Shown here piece by piece: positions 45,461 to 54,311 of a DNA stretch of 64,000 nt (position 1 is the first letter of the stretch; every line of letters starts with the position of its first letter). The translations under genes were made by a program, and so were the position numbers. Origin of the DNA: Clostridiales bacterium (lineage in GTDB: Bacteria; Bacillota; Clostridia; Christensenellales; Pumilibacteraceae); the NCBI GenBank assembly GCA_015055625.1, contig SVHU01000001.1, positions 94,293 to 158,292 of the forward strand. Reading direction: 5' to 3'. The notes below the pieces were generated by a model. That model worked only from the letters and a program-made list of their open reading frames with translations, was not told the origin of the DNA and searched no databases.

Positions 45461-45706
45461 ATGTTTAAGTACAAAACACAATACACCTGCGCTAGAGAAA
45501 TTCAATTTGAAATAGAAAATGATGTCATTACATTTGTAAAATTTGTGGGCGGTTGTACGGGAAATACTCAAGGCATCGCCAAACTATGCATAGGTAGAAG
45601 AGTTGATGAGGTCATATCATTACTTGAGGGGACTATTTGCAGAATGGGAACAAGTTGCCCCGATCAACTAGCAAAAGCGTTAAAAAAATATAAAGAAGAA
45701 AACTAA
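45461..45706 (+). CDS. TSCPD domain protein
   Basis: 81 residues from the ATG at 45461, with AAGGAG upstream. FVGGCTGNTQGIAKLCIGR and the name-giving TSCPDQLAKAL are both present. The family domain also forms the C-terminus of class II ribonucleotide reductases, but this is a stand-alone copy, a recognised small clostridial family of unknown role. The conserved cysteines suggest redox or metal function. Terminator after the stop. Confidence 0.85.
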   Translation: MFKYKTQYTCAREIQFEIENDVITFVKFVGGCTGNTQGIAKLCIGRRVDEVISLLEGTICRMGTSCPDQLAKALKKYKEEN

Positions 45707-45712
45707 CTTTAT

Positions 45713-45740
45713 GTGGCAATGTGATTGCCACTTTTTATTT
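45713..45740 (+). terminator. Terminator after the TSCPD gene
   Basis: GTGGCAAT, loop GTG, ATTGCCAC (45713-45731), then TTTTTATTTTT. Confidence 0.85.
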
Positions 45741-45806
45741 TTAGGGACTTAAAATAATTACAAATTAAAAGTATAAAAAAAATAATAAATTTCACATCTA
45801 TTTCAT

Positions 45807-45835
45807 TTGACAAATAAAATTTAAAGTATTAAAAT
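45807..45835 (+). promoter_or_regulatory. Sigma-A promoter of the antiporter gene
   Basis: TTGACA (45807-45812), a 17-base spacer and TAAAAT (45830-45835), about 30 bases before the ATG. Confidence 0.7.
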
Positions 45836-45872
45836 CGATAAGGCTTTTTAACTACCCCAAAGGAGAAATTTT

Positions 45873-47156
45873 ATGGAACCACAACAAATACTTTTCACAT
45901 TATCTATAGCTCTCTTTGCTGGACTTATGTTATCAAGAATTGCAATGTTACTAAAGCTTCCAGCAGTAACAGCATACCTTATAGCAGGTATTATCGTAGG
46001 TCCGTTTTGTTTAGGAGCTTTCCAAATTCCAGGACTTGGATTTAATAATTTTGATAACTTAGACGGATTTGCAATTATTTCTGACGTTGCGCTAGGTTTT
46101 ATAGCTTTCTCCATCGGTAACGAGTTTAGACTATCTCAACTTAAATCCATTGGAAAACAAGCAACTATTATAGGAATATTCCAAGCGGTAATAACCACAT
46201 TAATTGTTGATGCTGCACTAATTACAACACACTTTATATTCCCAGACAAACTTTCCCTTCCTGCTGCAATAATTCTTGGAGCAATCGCATCGGCAACCGC
46301 GCCAGCCGCGACGCTAATGGTTGTAAAACAGTATAAAGCAAAAGGTCCTCTTACTGACACTCTTCTTCCGGTAGTTGCTCTAGATGACGCAGTTGGTTTA
46401 GTACTATTTTCAATTTCATTCGGAATAGCTAAAGGCTTGGTTTTGGGCTCTGCAAGCATTATATCTATTATTGTCGAACCTCTTATAGAAGTATTCTTAT
46501 CCTTGCTTTTAGGTTCGATTATGGGCGGATTATTCACATTCTTCGAACGATTCTTTCACTCCAGAGCGAAAAGACTTTCAATGTCAGTAGCATTCATTCT
46601 GCTTACCGTTGCCATATCAATGCTTAAATTCGAAATTCCGGGTATTGGATTACATATTGGATTTTCTTCTCTTCTTTCCTGCATGATGTTAGGTACAATA
46701 TTCTGTAACTTCTGTGATTTTTCTGCCGAACTTATGGATAGACTTGACCGTTGGACAGCGCCTATATTCATTCTATTCTTCGTTATAAGCGGCGCAGAGC
46801 TTGACCTTAACGTTCTAACTGATTACTTTATCGTTATTATTGGCTTAATTTATATCGTGTTTAGATGTCTAGGTAAATACTTTGGCGCAGGTGCAAGTGC
46901 ATCTTTTGTAAAAGCTGAACCAACTGTAAAAAAATTCCTCGGAATTACACTTTTCCCTCAAGCAGGTGTTGCACTAGGAATGGCAATAAAATCTGCAGCT
47001 TTAGGCAGTGTTGGAATAATAGTTTCAAACATTGTGCTATTCTCCGTTCTAATCTATGAAATCGTCGGTCCATTCCTTACTAAAATCGCTCTTACTAAAG
47101 CCGGTGAAATTGATATTAACAGTATCGAAAGCGCACGAGGCAAACCTAACATCTAA
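45873..47156 (+). CDS. Cation:proton antiporter (CPA2 / KefB-NapA type)
   Basis: 427 residues with about twelve membrane helices. The paired acid LPVVALDDAVGL (Asp-Asp near residue 171) and preceding AIASATAPAATLMVVKQY are characteristic of CPA2 antiporters. No RCK/TrkA-N cytosolic domain follows, so this is the membrane part alone, as in NapA. It would exchange Na+ or K+ for H+; c-di-AMP regulation, common for such transporters in Firmicutes, cannot be seen here. AAGGAG precedes the ATG and a terminator follows. Confidence 0.88.
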   Translation: MEPQQILFTLSIALFAGLMLSRIAMLLKLPAVTAYLIAGIIVGPFCLGAFQIPGLGFNNFDNLDGFAIISDVALGFIAFSIGNEFRLSQLKSIGKQATIIGIFQAVITTLIVDAALITTHFIFPDKLSLPAAIILGAIASATAPAATLMVVKQYKAKGPLTDTLLPVVALDDAVGLVLFSISFGIAKGLVLGSASIISIIVEPLIEVFLSLLLGSIMGGLFTFFERFFHSRAKRLSMSVAFILLTVAISMLKFEIPGIGLHIGFSSLLSCMMLGTIFCNFCDFSAELMDRLDRWTAPIFILFFVISGAELDLNVLTDYFIVIIGLIYIVFRCLGKYFGAGASASFVKAEPTVKKFLGITLFPQAGVALGMAIKSAALGSVGIIVSNIVLFSVLIYEIVGPFLTKIALTKAGEIDINSIESARGKPNI

Positions 47157-47162
47157 AAAAAT

Positions 47163-47195
47163 AAAGCCGTTACGTTTATTCGTAGCGGTTTTTTT
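47163..47195 (+). terminator. Terminator of the antiporter gene
   Basis: AAAGCCGTTACG (47163-47174) pairs with CGTAGCGGTTTTTTT (47181 onward), ending in a T-tract. Confidence 0.8.
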
Positions 47196-47198
47196 ATA

Positions 47199-47234
47199 AG
47201 AAAAACGGACTCTGCTTAAAAGAATCCGTTTTTT
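47199..47234 (-). terminator. Terminator of valS
   Basis: AAAAACGGACTC (47201-47212) pairs with GAATCCGTTTTT (47222-47233). On the minus strand it ends in TTTTTC. Confidence 0.75.
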
Positions 47235-47237
47235 GTA

Positions 47238-49847
47238 TTATTCAATTTCTTTAAGGTTAGCATTAAGCTTTTCCATAAGCTCGGTGTATTTTACAACCTT
47301 AGCTTTTTCAGCTTCAATTAACGCTTCGGGAGCTTTTGCTACAAAGCCTTGATTATTAAGCTTTCCGTTAGCTCTTGCTATTTCACTCTTGCAAGTTTCA
47401 ATCTCTTTGCAAAGTCTTTCTTTTTCCTTTGCAAAATCAATAAGTTCACCCATAGGAATGTAAATCTGCGCAATTTCAGTAACAAGGCTTGCTACCTTTC
47501 CTTCGGGTTTTTCATACAAAAGTTCGCTTCCCGATGCAAGTTTTACAATATAATCAGCGGATTTTTTAATAAGAGCACCGTACTTTCCATTAGGAATTAC
47601 GCAAATTGCAGTTCGCTTAGTCTGAGGCACATTCATCTGCTGACGCATATTTCTGATTCCTCTGATTGTATCCATAACAAGTTCCATATCAGCCGTTGCC
47701 TTATAGAATTTACTCTTAGCAGGCTCGGGATATGCGGAAATCATAATATCTTCAGCATCCTTATTGGGAAGCTCGTCATAAATTTCCTCTGTAATAAATG
47801 GAATAAATGGATGCAAAAGTTTGAGAATAGCGCGTAATACGTAAAGAAGAACGTTAAGAGAGGAATTCCTCTTATTGTCATCATCACTATAAAGCATAGG
47901 TTTGGTCATCTCGATATACCAATCGCAGAACTTGCTCCATACAAAGTCATAAAGCTCAGCTGCTGCAACACCTACATCGTATTTATCCATAAACTTGGTA
48001 ACTTTCTTTACCGTATTGTCAAGATTTGTTAAAATCCATTTATCTGCAAGAGTAAGCTCAACTTCTTCTAACGGCATAATCTTAACGTTATCGCAGTTCA
48101 TAAGAACGAAACGGCTAGCATTCCAGATCTTATTCATAAAGTTAGAATAGCCTTCTAGCTTCTCCGCGCTATACTTAACGTCACCGCCTGCTGAAATTCC
48201 GTTTACAAGCGAGAATCTCAAAGCATCTGCGCCGTATTTATCAATAATTTCAAGAGGATCAATACCGTTTCCGAGAGATTTACTCATTTTCCTACCCTGA
48301 GCATCTCTTACTATTCCGTGAATAAGAACGTCGCTAAACGGCTTTTCGTTCATGTGCTCTAGTCCACTGAAAATCATTCTGGAAACCCAGAAAGTTATGA
48401 TATCATAAGCAGTTACAAGAACATCTGTGGGATAGAAATAATCAAGATCGGGGTTTTTATCAGGCCAACCGAGCGTTGAGAATGGCCAAAGAGCGGACGA
48501 GAACCATGTATCTAATACATCCTCATCCTGACGCATGGAAGCTCCACACTTAGGACAAACTGTAAGGTTATCACGAGAAACTTCGATAGCTCCGCACTTA
48601 TCACAGTAGAATACAGGAATTCTGTGTCCCCACCAAAGCTGACGGCTGATACACCAATCTCTAATGTTTTCCATCCAATGTAAATAGGATTTTTCAAAAC
48701 GTTTGGGAAGGAATTTTATTTCTTTGTTCTTGACAGCTTCGATTGCAGGCTGAGCAAGTCCCTTCATTTTTACAAACCATTGCTTGGAAACAAGAGGTTC
48801 AATAATAGTATGACAACGATAGCAATGTCCTACGTTATGTTCATAATCTTCAATCTCAACAAGAGCGCCTATTTCTTTAAGATCAGAAACAATTGCCTTT
48901 CTTGCTTCTTCTCTGCTAAGACCGCAATACTTGCCCGCATTTTCGTTCATGGATGCGTCGTCGTTCATAATACGAATTACTTCAAGATTATGTCTTACGC
49001 CAACTTCAAAGTCATTAGGATCGTGCGCAGGAGTGATTTTTACAGCTCCGGAACCGAAATCTTTTTCTACATATCTGTCAGCAACAACAGGAATAAGTCT
49101 ATCCGTAAGGGGCAACTTCAACATCTTACCAACAAGATGCGCGTATCTTTTGTCTGAGGGATGAACAGCAACGGCAGTATCTCCGAGCATTGTTTCAGGA
49201 CGAGTAGTTGCAACAATAATATAATCGTCAGAATCAACTGCAGGATACTTAATATGCCACAAATGCCCCTTATCGTTTTCGTACTCAACTTCCGCATCGG
49301 AAATTGCCGTACAACAAGTAGGACACCAGTTGATAATTCTGTCACCCTGATAAATAAGACCTTTTTCGTACATCTTAATGAAAACTTCTTTTACAGCTTT
49401 AGAACATCTTTCATCCATAGTGAATGCAAGTCTGTCCCAATCGCAAGAAAAGCCCATTGTTTTGAGCTGTTCTACAATTCTTCCGCCGTACTGCTCTTTC
49501 CACGCGTACGCTCTCTCTAAAAAGCCTTCTCTTCCCAAGTCTTCCTTAGAAATACCTTCTTGCTTCATCTTTTCAACTATTTTAACTTCAGTTGCAATAG
49601 AAGCATGGTCGGTACCGGGAAGCCAAAGAGCTTCAAAACCTTTCATTCTCTTATATCTGATAATAGAGTCCTGAATTGTATCGTTAAGAGCATGCCCCAT
49701 GTGTAACTGACCAGTAATATTTGGTGGGGGAATTACAATAGTAAAGGGCTTCTTTTTCTCGTTAACTTTAGCGGAAAAATATTTTTTATCTAACCACTTT
49801 TTATAAATCTTCTCTTCAAAATCTTTAGGTTCGTACGTTTTATTCAT
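47238..49847 (-). CDS. valS: Valine-tRNA ligase
   Basis: 869 residues, class I synthetase. HIGH motif as PPNITGQLHMGHALNDT near residue 50 and KMSKS in GRKMSKSLGNGIDP. An editing (CP1) domain with TTRPETMLGDTAVAVHP, and a coiled-coil C-terminus (about 800-869). A zinc-knuckle-like CDKCGAIE...CPKCGAS lies in the middle. No T-box precedes it; the leader is only about 25 bases. Single-gene unit with promoter and terminator. Confidence 0.97.
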   Translation of the reverse strand: MNKTYEPKDFEEKIYKKWLDKKYFSAKVNEKKKPFTIVIPPPNITGQLHMGHALNDTIQDSIIRYKRMKGFEALWLPGTDHASIATEVKIVEKMKQEGISKEDLGREGFLERAYAWKEQYGGRIVEQLKTMGFSCDWDRLAFTMDERCSKAVKEVFIKMYEKGLIYQGDRIINWCPTCCTAISDAEVEYENDKGHLWHIKYPAVDSDDYIIVATTRPETMLGDTAVAVHPSDKRYAHLVGKMLKLPLTDRLIPVVADRYVEKDFGSGAVKITPAHDPNDFEVGVRHNLEVIRIMNDDASMNENAGKYCGLSREEARKAIVSDLKEIGALVEIEDYEHNVGHCYRCHTIIEPLVSKQWFVKMKGLAQPAIEAVKNKEIKFLPKRFEKSYLHWMENIRDWCISRQLWWGHRIPVFYCDKCGAIEVSRDNLTVCPKCGASMRQDEDVLDTWFSSALWPFSTLGWPDKNPDLDYFYPTDVLVTAYDIITFWVSRMIFSGLEHMNEKPFSDVLIHGIVRDAQGRKMSKSLGNGIDPLEIIDKYGADALRFSLVNGISAGGDVKYSAEKLEGYSNFMNKIWNASRFVLMNCDNVKIMPLEEVELTLADKWILTNLDNTVKKVTKFMDKYDVGVAAAELYDFVWSKFCDWYIEMTKPMLYSDDDNKRNSSLNVLLYVLRAILKLLHPFIPFITEEIYDELPNKDAEDIMISAYPEPAKSKFYKATADMELVMDTIRGIRNMRQQMNVPQTKRTAICVIPNGKYGALIKKSADYIVKLASGSELLYEKPEGKVASLVTEIAQIYIPMGELIDFAKEKERLCKEIETCKSEIARANGKLNNQGFVAKAPEALIEAEKAKVVKYTELMEKLNANLKEIE

Positions 49848-49879
49848 AAATACTCCGATTTTATTTGTATTTCTATGGA

Positions 49880-49908
49880 ATTATAACATAATTATTTTAT
49901 TTTCGCAA
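49880..49908 (-). promoter_or_regulatory. Sigma-A promoter of valS
   Basis: On the minus strand TTGCGA (49908-49903), a 17-base spacer and TATAAT (49885-49880). Confidence 0.7.
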
Positions 49909-50044
49909 CAAATAACCTTATTTAATTAAACAAATATTTAAAAAATATTTATTTTCAACTAAAACTTATAATCTTAATGCTGTAACATATAAATTTATCT
50001 TTACATACAATGCAATATAGAATTTCAAAACAAAAGGAGTTTTT

Positions 50045-51046
50045 ATGAAAAAAATAGTATCTTTTATAATGTGTTGTCTAATGCTAGTATCGTCAACGTT
50101 TTTATTTGGATGTAAAAGCACCGACTCTAACGTAATTAGACTTTCTGAAGTCACTCACAGTACTTTTTACGCACCTTTATACGTTGCTATAAACAACGGA
50201 TATTTTGAAGACGAGGGACTTAAAATTGAGCTTACAAGCGGAGAGGGCGCGGATAAAGTTATGGCATCCATCACCTCAAAAAGCGTAGATATTGGTTTTT
50301 GCGGACCTGAAGCTGTTATATACTGTAAAGTAAACGGACAAAAAGATCACCCTGTTGTTTTTGCTCAGCTCACTAAACGCGACGGTTCTTTTCTCGTTTC
50401 AAAGACTGATATTAAAGATTTTAAATGGTCTGATCTTAGGGGGAAAAGATTGCTTGCTGGCAGAAAAGGCGGTGTCCCTGCAATGACTTTACAATACGTT
50501 ATCAATCAAAACGGGGTAAATCTAAATGAACTTAACTTTGACACATCAGTAGCATTTGCAAATATGGCAGGTGTTTTTCAAGCTGATGATAGCGTGGACT
50601 TTACCACACTATTTGAACCTACCGCATCAGAAGTTGTTGCAAACGGAAAAGGTTATATAATAGCATCTGTTGGGCAAGAAAGCGGAGAAGTTCCTTACAC
50701 TGCATTTACCGCAAGTAAAAGCTTTATAAAAAACAACCCCGACAAAATTAAAAAATTTATACGTGCGTTAGTAAAAGGTTATAGGTTTACAGTCGAAAAC
50801 GATTCTCTAACAGTTGCTCGCTCTCTTGCTCCCTCATTTGACGGAATAAGTATTGAAGCATTGAAAATTACGATAGAAAACTATATTAAAGCAGACGCTT
50901 GGAGTTCCACGCCTGTAATGAACGAAGAATCTTTCAATAGGCTTCAAGATATTATGGAAAACGCTAATGAATTAAGTGCGCGCGTTGATTTTTCAGACAT
51001 TGTCGACAATACGTATGCAAGCGAGGTAATCGACGAATTTAAATAA
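50045..51046 (+). CDS. ABC transporter substrate-binding lipoprotein (NMT1/SsuA/ThiY-like)
   Basis: 333 residues. A signal peptide with lipobox LFGC ends at about Cys22. The mature part begins IRLSEVTHSTFYAPLYVAINNGYFEDEGLKIELT, the pattern of nitrate/sulfonate/thiamine-precursor binding proteins. It binds a small ligand outside the membrane; the exact one (sulfonate, pyrimidine precursor or other) cannot be told. No TPP or FMN riboswitch precedes it. AAGGAG lies 5 bases before the ATG. Genes for ATPase and permease follow. Confidence 0.88.
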   Translation: MKKIVSFIMCCLMLVSSTFLFGCKSTDSNVIRLSEVTHSTFYAPLYVAINNGYFEDEGLKIELTSGEGADKVMASITSKSVDIGFCGPEAVIYCKVNGQKDHPVVFAQLTKRDGSFLVSKTDIKDFKWSDLRGKRLLAGRKGGVPAMTLQYVINQNGVNLNELNFDTSVAFANMAGVFQADDSVDFTTLFEPTASEVVANGKGYIIASVGQESGEVPYTAFTASKSFIKNNPDKIKKFIRALVKGYRFTVENDSLTVARSLAPSFDGISIEALKITIENYIKADAWSSTPVMNEESFNRLQDIMENANELSARVDFSDIVDNTYASEVIDEFK

Positions 51047-51073
51047 TACATCAACTTGCAAAGGAGAATATTT

Positions 51074-51823
51074 ATGGATACACTTAAGATGGATCAAGTA
51101 GGTCTTACTTATCAAACACCTGAAAGAGAAACAGAAGCAATAAAAAACATAAACTTTACAGTAAAAAAAGGTGAATTTGCTGTTGTTGTAGGTCCTTCTG
51201 GTTGCGGAAAAACAACTATTTTATCCTTAATTTCAGGATTAATTCATCCTAATTGTGGTAAAGTTTTTATTAATGGGAACGAAATAACAGGCGTATCAGA
51301 AAAAATTGGATATATGCTACAAAAAGATCAACTCTTTGAATGGCGCACAGTAAAAGAAAACATATTGATAGGATTAGAAATTAAAAAAATCAAAACCGCG
51401 GAAAATATAAATTATGCTATGTCTTTATTGCAAAAATATGGGCTTGCCGATTTTGCAAATCACTATCCTTATCAATTATCTGGAGGAATGCGACAACGCG
51501 TTGCGCTTATTCGCACACTAACGTTTAAACCTGAAGTCTTACTACTAGACGAACCCTTTTCTGCATTAGACTTCCAAACGCGCATTTCTGTTTGCGACGA
51601 TGTTTACAAAATTATCAAGAGTGAAAACAAGACTACCGTATTAGTTACTCACGATATTTCCGAAGCCATATCGCTTGCTGATAAAATAATAATACTTACA
51701 AAACGCCCTGCTACGATAAAACAAATTTACGATATACACATTGACAAACCTACTCCATTTCTAAAAAGAGAAGATCCAAGTTTTTCAAAATGGTTTAACA
51801 CCGTTTGGAAGGAGGTTGTATGA
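51074..51823 (+). CDS. ABC transporter ATP-binding protein (SsuB/TauB/ThiZ-like)
   Basis: 249 residues from the ATG at 51074, after AAGGAG. Walker A GPSGCGKTT, signature LSGGMRQRVALIRTL, Walker B EVLLLDEPFSALD, H-loop VTHDISEAI. It drives the importer formed with the neighbouring lipoprotein and permease. A 4-base overlap (ATGA) ties it to the permease. Confidence 0.93.
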   Translation: MDTLKMDQVGLTYQTPERETEAIKNINFTVKKGEFAVVVGPSGCGKTTILSLISGLIHPNCGKVFINGNEITGVSEKIGYMLQKDQLFEWRTVKENILIGLEIKKIKTAENINYAMSLLQKYGLADFANHYPYQLSGGMRQRVALIRTLTFKPEVLLLDEPFSALDFQTRISVCDDVYKIIKSENKTTVLVTHDISEAISLADKIIILTKRPATIKQIYDIHIDKPTPFLKREDPSFSKWFNTVWKEVV

Positions 51824-52602
51824 ACGAAAGAGAAAAATACTTACGAGCACTTAAAATCCATAAAATATCCGTAATTGCGCTTAGAATTTCAATTTTAATT
51901 CTATTTTTGCTTGTCTGGGAATTGTTTTCTTCATGCGGAATAATTGATTCATTCTTCTTTTCCTCACCTTCTAGAATAATAAAACTTTTTATAAGTATGG
52001 ATAAATCCAGCTTATTAAAACATATTGGTATAACTTTATTTGAATGTATTTGCGCTTTTACAATATCAATGTGCTTAGCAATGGTGCTGGCAGTATTGCT
52101 ATGGTGGTCTGATTTCCTAAGAAAAATCCTCGACCCATATATTGTAATAATAAATTCGTTACCTAAAATAGCATTAGGGCCATTGATTATTATTTGGGTT
52201 GGAATAGGCAAAAAAGCAATAATAACTATGGGCGTTCTTATTTGCATTATCGTTGCATTGACTACAATGTTATCAGGCTTTATTTCTGCCGATCCAGATA
52301 AAATCTTTTTACTAAGATCTATGGGTGCAACAAAACTTCAAATACTGACAAAACTAGTAATCCCATCAGCTCTTCCCTCTATTGTTTCCGCACTAAAAGT
52401 AACAATTGGTTTAGCTTGGGTTGGCACCATAATGGGCGAATATCTTGTTTCTGGAGCAGGATTAGGATATTTAATAATCTATGGAGGCGCAGTATTTAAG
52501 CTAGATTTAGTTATGCTCTCTACTGTCATACTTTGTATTTTAGCAGGAGCAATGTACGCCGTGGTGTCGTTTATTGAAAAAATAGTCATTAAAACTAAAT
52601 AA
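51820..52602 (+). CDS. ABC transporter permease (SsuC/TauC/ThiX-like)
   Basis: 260 residues with six membrane helices. The EAA-like loop MGATKLQILTKLVIPSALPSIVSALKV is near residue 170. GGAGG precedes the ATG at 51820, which overlaps the ATPase stop. Last gene of a three-gene importer operon, ended by a bidirectional terminator. Confidence 0.93.
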   Translation: MNEREKYLRALKIHKISVIALRISILILFLLVWELFSSCGIIDSFFFSSPSRIIKLFISMDKSSLLKHIGITLFECICAFTISMCLAMVLAVLLWWSDFLRKILDPYIVIINSLPKIALGPLIIIWVGIGKKAIITMGVLICIIVALTTMLSGFISADPDKIFLLRSMGATKLQILTKLVIPSALPSIVSALKVTIGLAWVGTIMGEYLVSGAGLGYLIIYGGAVFKLDLVMLSTVILCILAGAMYAVVSFIEKIVIKTK

Positions 52603-52606
52603 CAAA

Positions 52607-52640
52607 AACAGCATCTACCTAAAAACAGGTGGATGCTGTT
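52607..52640. terminator. Bidirectional terminator between the ABC permease and the RadC-like gene
   Basis: AACAGCATCTACCT (52607-52620) and AGGTGGATGCTGTT (52627-52640), one G-U pair, with loop AAAAAC. The flanking T-tracts are short. Confidence 0.7.
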
Positions 52641-52648
52641 TAGCTAAA

Positions 52649-53557
52649 TTATTTATTTCGAGGGTCATCTTTAGCTTCATCGCTTAAATGCCTAGTAGTT
52701 TCTTCCATTTCAAGCTGGCTTTCATTTTTAAGCTTGTTATAATTTAGAACAAACTCTTTAATCTTAGACTTAAAATACGACGCTTCGTAGTGTTTAGGAC
52801 TTTGCAAACTACTTCTACTCGTTAGGAACGTAGTATAATAATCCCTATCACATTTATCGATAATACCCATACTTCTAAATGACATAAAAGCAGTATCCGA
52901 GAATATCAACGAGTCTAGCAAATCAACCCCTACCGAAGCCAAAAGTCCATAAATTTTAGACGTTTCTGTAATATCCTCAAAAGAAGGTGTGAGCTCTTGC
53001 GATGGATGATTATGCGCAAAAATAACATATTTAGCTCCCTCTTTCAAAGCTCGTTTAGCAATAGCTTCGCCATCTACTCGAATTCTTTCAGGATACGAGC
53101 CTTCAATCCATTCATTGAAAAGAACTTTATATTTATAGCTAAGATACAACACCGAGATACACTCAGTTTTTCTTCCTATAAATTTAGGTTGCATATATTC
53201 GGCTATATGTGAATAATTACCAATCTCAACAGCATCCGTAAACGTACGAGTCGTTCTTAAAGATCTTCTAACAGCAGGATATATCGCTGCCAACAAATAC
53301 GCAGCGGAAGTCGTCATGTTCTTAAACTCTTTCAAATCAGCAGGCGTAGAAGTAAAAACGTTATGCAAAGATCCCAACTTATCAATAATTTCATGTGCTA
53401 ATACGTTAGTATCTTTTCTTGGAATAACAAGACTTAAAAGATATTCCAGAATTTCGTGTTCCTGAAACGCTGTAAGCTCTCTATCAGCATCATATTTTTC
53501 ACGCAACCTTTCCCTATGACCTGCGTGATAATTTGGCGTTTTCTCTTGATTACTCAT
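52649..53557 (-). CDS. RadC-like JAB/MPN domain protein with C-terminal extension
   Basis: 302 residues, longer than the usual 220-230. An N-terminal helical part (ILEYLLSLVIPRKDTNVLAHEIIDKLGS) replaces the usual UPF0758 domain. The JAB core has the zinc site HNHPSQELTPSFED with Asp in the proper place. About 70 residues, charged and apparently unstructured, follow. RadC proteins are associated with DNA metabolism but their activity is not settled. The gene shares one base with the yebC stop (TAATG). Confidence 0.8.
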   Translation of the reverse strand: MSNQEKTPNYHAGHRERLREKYDADRELTAFQEHEILEYLLSLVIPRKDTNVLAHEIIDKLGSLHNVFTSTPADLKEFKNMTTSAAYLLAAIYPAVRRSLRTTRTFTDAVEIGNYSHIAEYMQPKFIGRKTECISVLYLSYKYKVLFNEWIEGSYPERIRVDGEAIAKRALKEGAKYVIFAHNHPSQELTPSFEDITETSKIYGLLASVGVDLLDSLIFSDTAFMSFRSMGIIDKCDRDYYTTFLTSRSSLQSPKHYEASYFKSKIKEFVLNYNKLKNESQLEMEETTRHLSDEAKDDPRNK

Positions 53558-54300
53558 TACTCTTCGTCTTCTTCCTCAGGAAGTTCTGCGTTATGATAAA
53601 CGTTTTGAACGTCATCATTTTCTTCAAACATATCAAGCATTCTGGTAAACTTAGCAGCTGCTTCTCCGTCTACCGATACCGTCATATTGGGAATCTTGGA
53701 AACTTCACTCTTAAGGAATGAATATCCCTGTTTTTCAAGATTTTCTCTGACTTCGTTAAATGAATCAGGAGTTGTTACAATCTCATACACGTCTTCATCT
53801 ACGCTAAAATCATCAGCACCGGCATCAAGAGCTACCATCATCATCTCGTCATCATCCATGCTAGCGGTTTTTTCAATTACAATAATACCTTTAGATTCAA
53901 ACATGTACGACACACAACCAGTAGTTCCCAGCGATCCACCACACTTATCAAAAATATGACGAACATCACCACCAGTTCTATTCTTGTTATCTGTAAGTGT
54001 TTCAACGATAACTGCTATACCGTTTACACCGTATCCTTCGTATACGTTGCTTTCATAATTAATAGAGCCTATTTCTCCACTTGCTTTTTTGATGGAACGA
54101 TTGATGTTATCGTTAGGCATATTTGCGGCCTTAGCCTTAGCAATAATAGCTCTAAGCGAAGAGTTGCTGTTAGGATCAGCTCCACCAGCTTTTACTGCAA
54201 CGGCAATTTCTCTACCGATTTTAGTAAATACTGCAGATCTTGCAGCATCGGTTTTGCCTTTAGCTCTTTTAATAGTTGACCATTTACTATGTCCTGACAT
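53557..54300 (-). CDS. YebC/PmpR family protein
   Basis: 247 residues from the ATG at 54300 (MSGHSKWSTIKRAKGKTDAA), 6 bases after AAGGAG; the upstream open frame is not used. GGADPNSNSSLRAIIAKAKAANMPNDNI is the family signature. YebC proteins were called transcription regulators; recent work in some bacteria shows a role in translation of proline-rich stretches, which would fit efp in this window. It follows the SpoU methyltransferase by 11 bases. Confidence 0.93.
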   Translation of the reverse strand: MSGHSKWSTIKRAKGKTDAARSAVFTKIGREIAVAVKAGGADPNSNSSLRAIIAKAKAANMPNDNINRSIKKASGEIGSINYESNVYEGYGVNGIAVIVETLTDNKNRTGGDVRHIFDKCGGSLGTTGCVSYMFESKGIIVIEKTASMDDDEMMMVALDAGADDFSVDEDVYEIVTTPDSFNEVRENLEKQGYSFLKSEVSKIPNMTVSVDGEAAAKFTRMLDMFEENDDVQNVYHNAELPEEEDEE

Positions 54301-54311
54301 AAAAATTCTCC

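Noticed and set aside
49848-50044. T-box or riboswitch upstream of valS or of the ABC operon
   Set aside because: The valS leader is only about 25 bases; no T-box, TPP or other motif is seen; space is plain AT-rich sequence.
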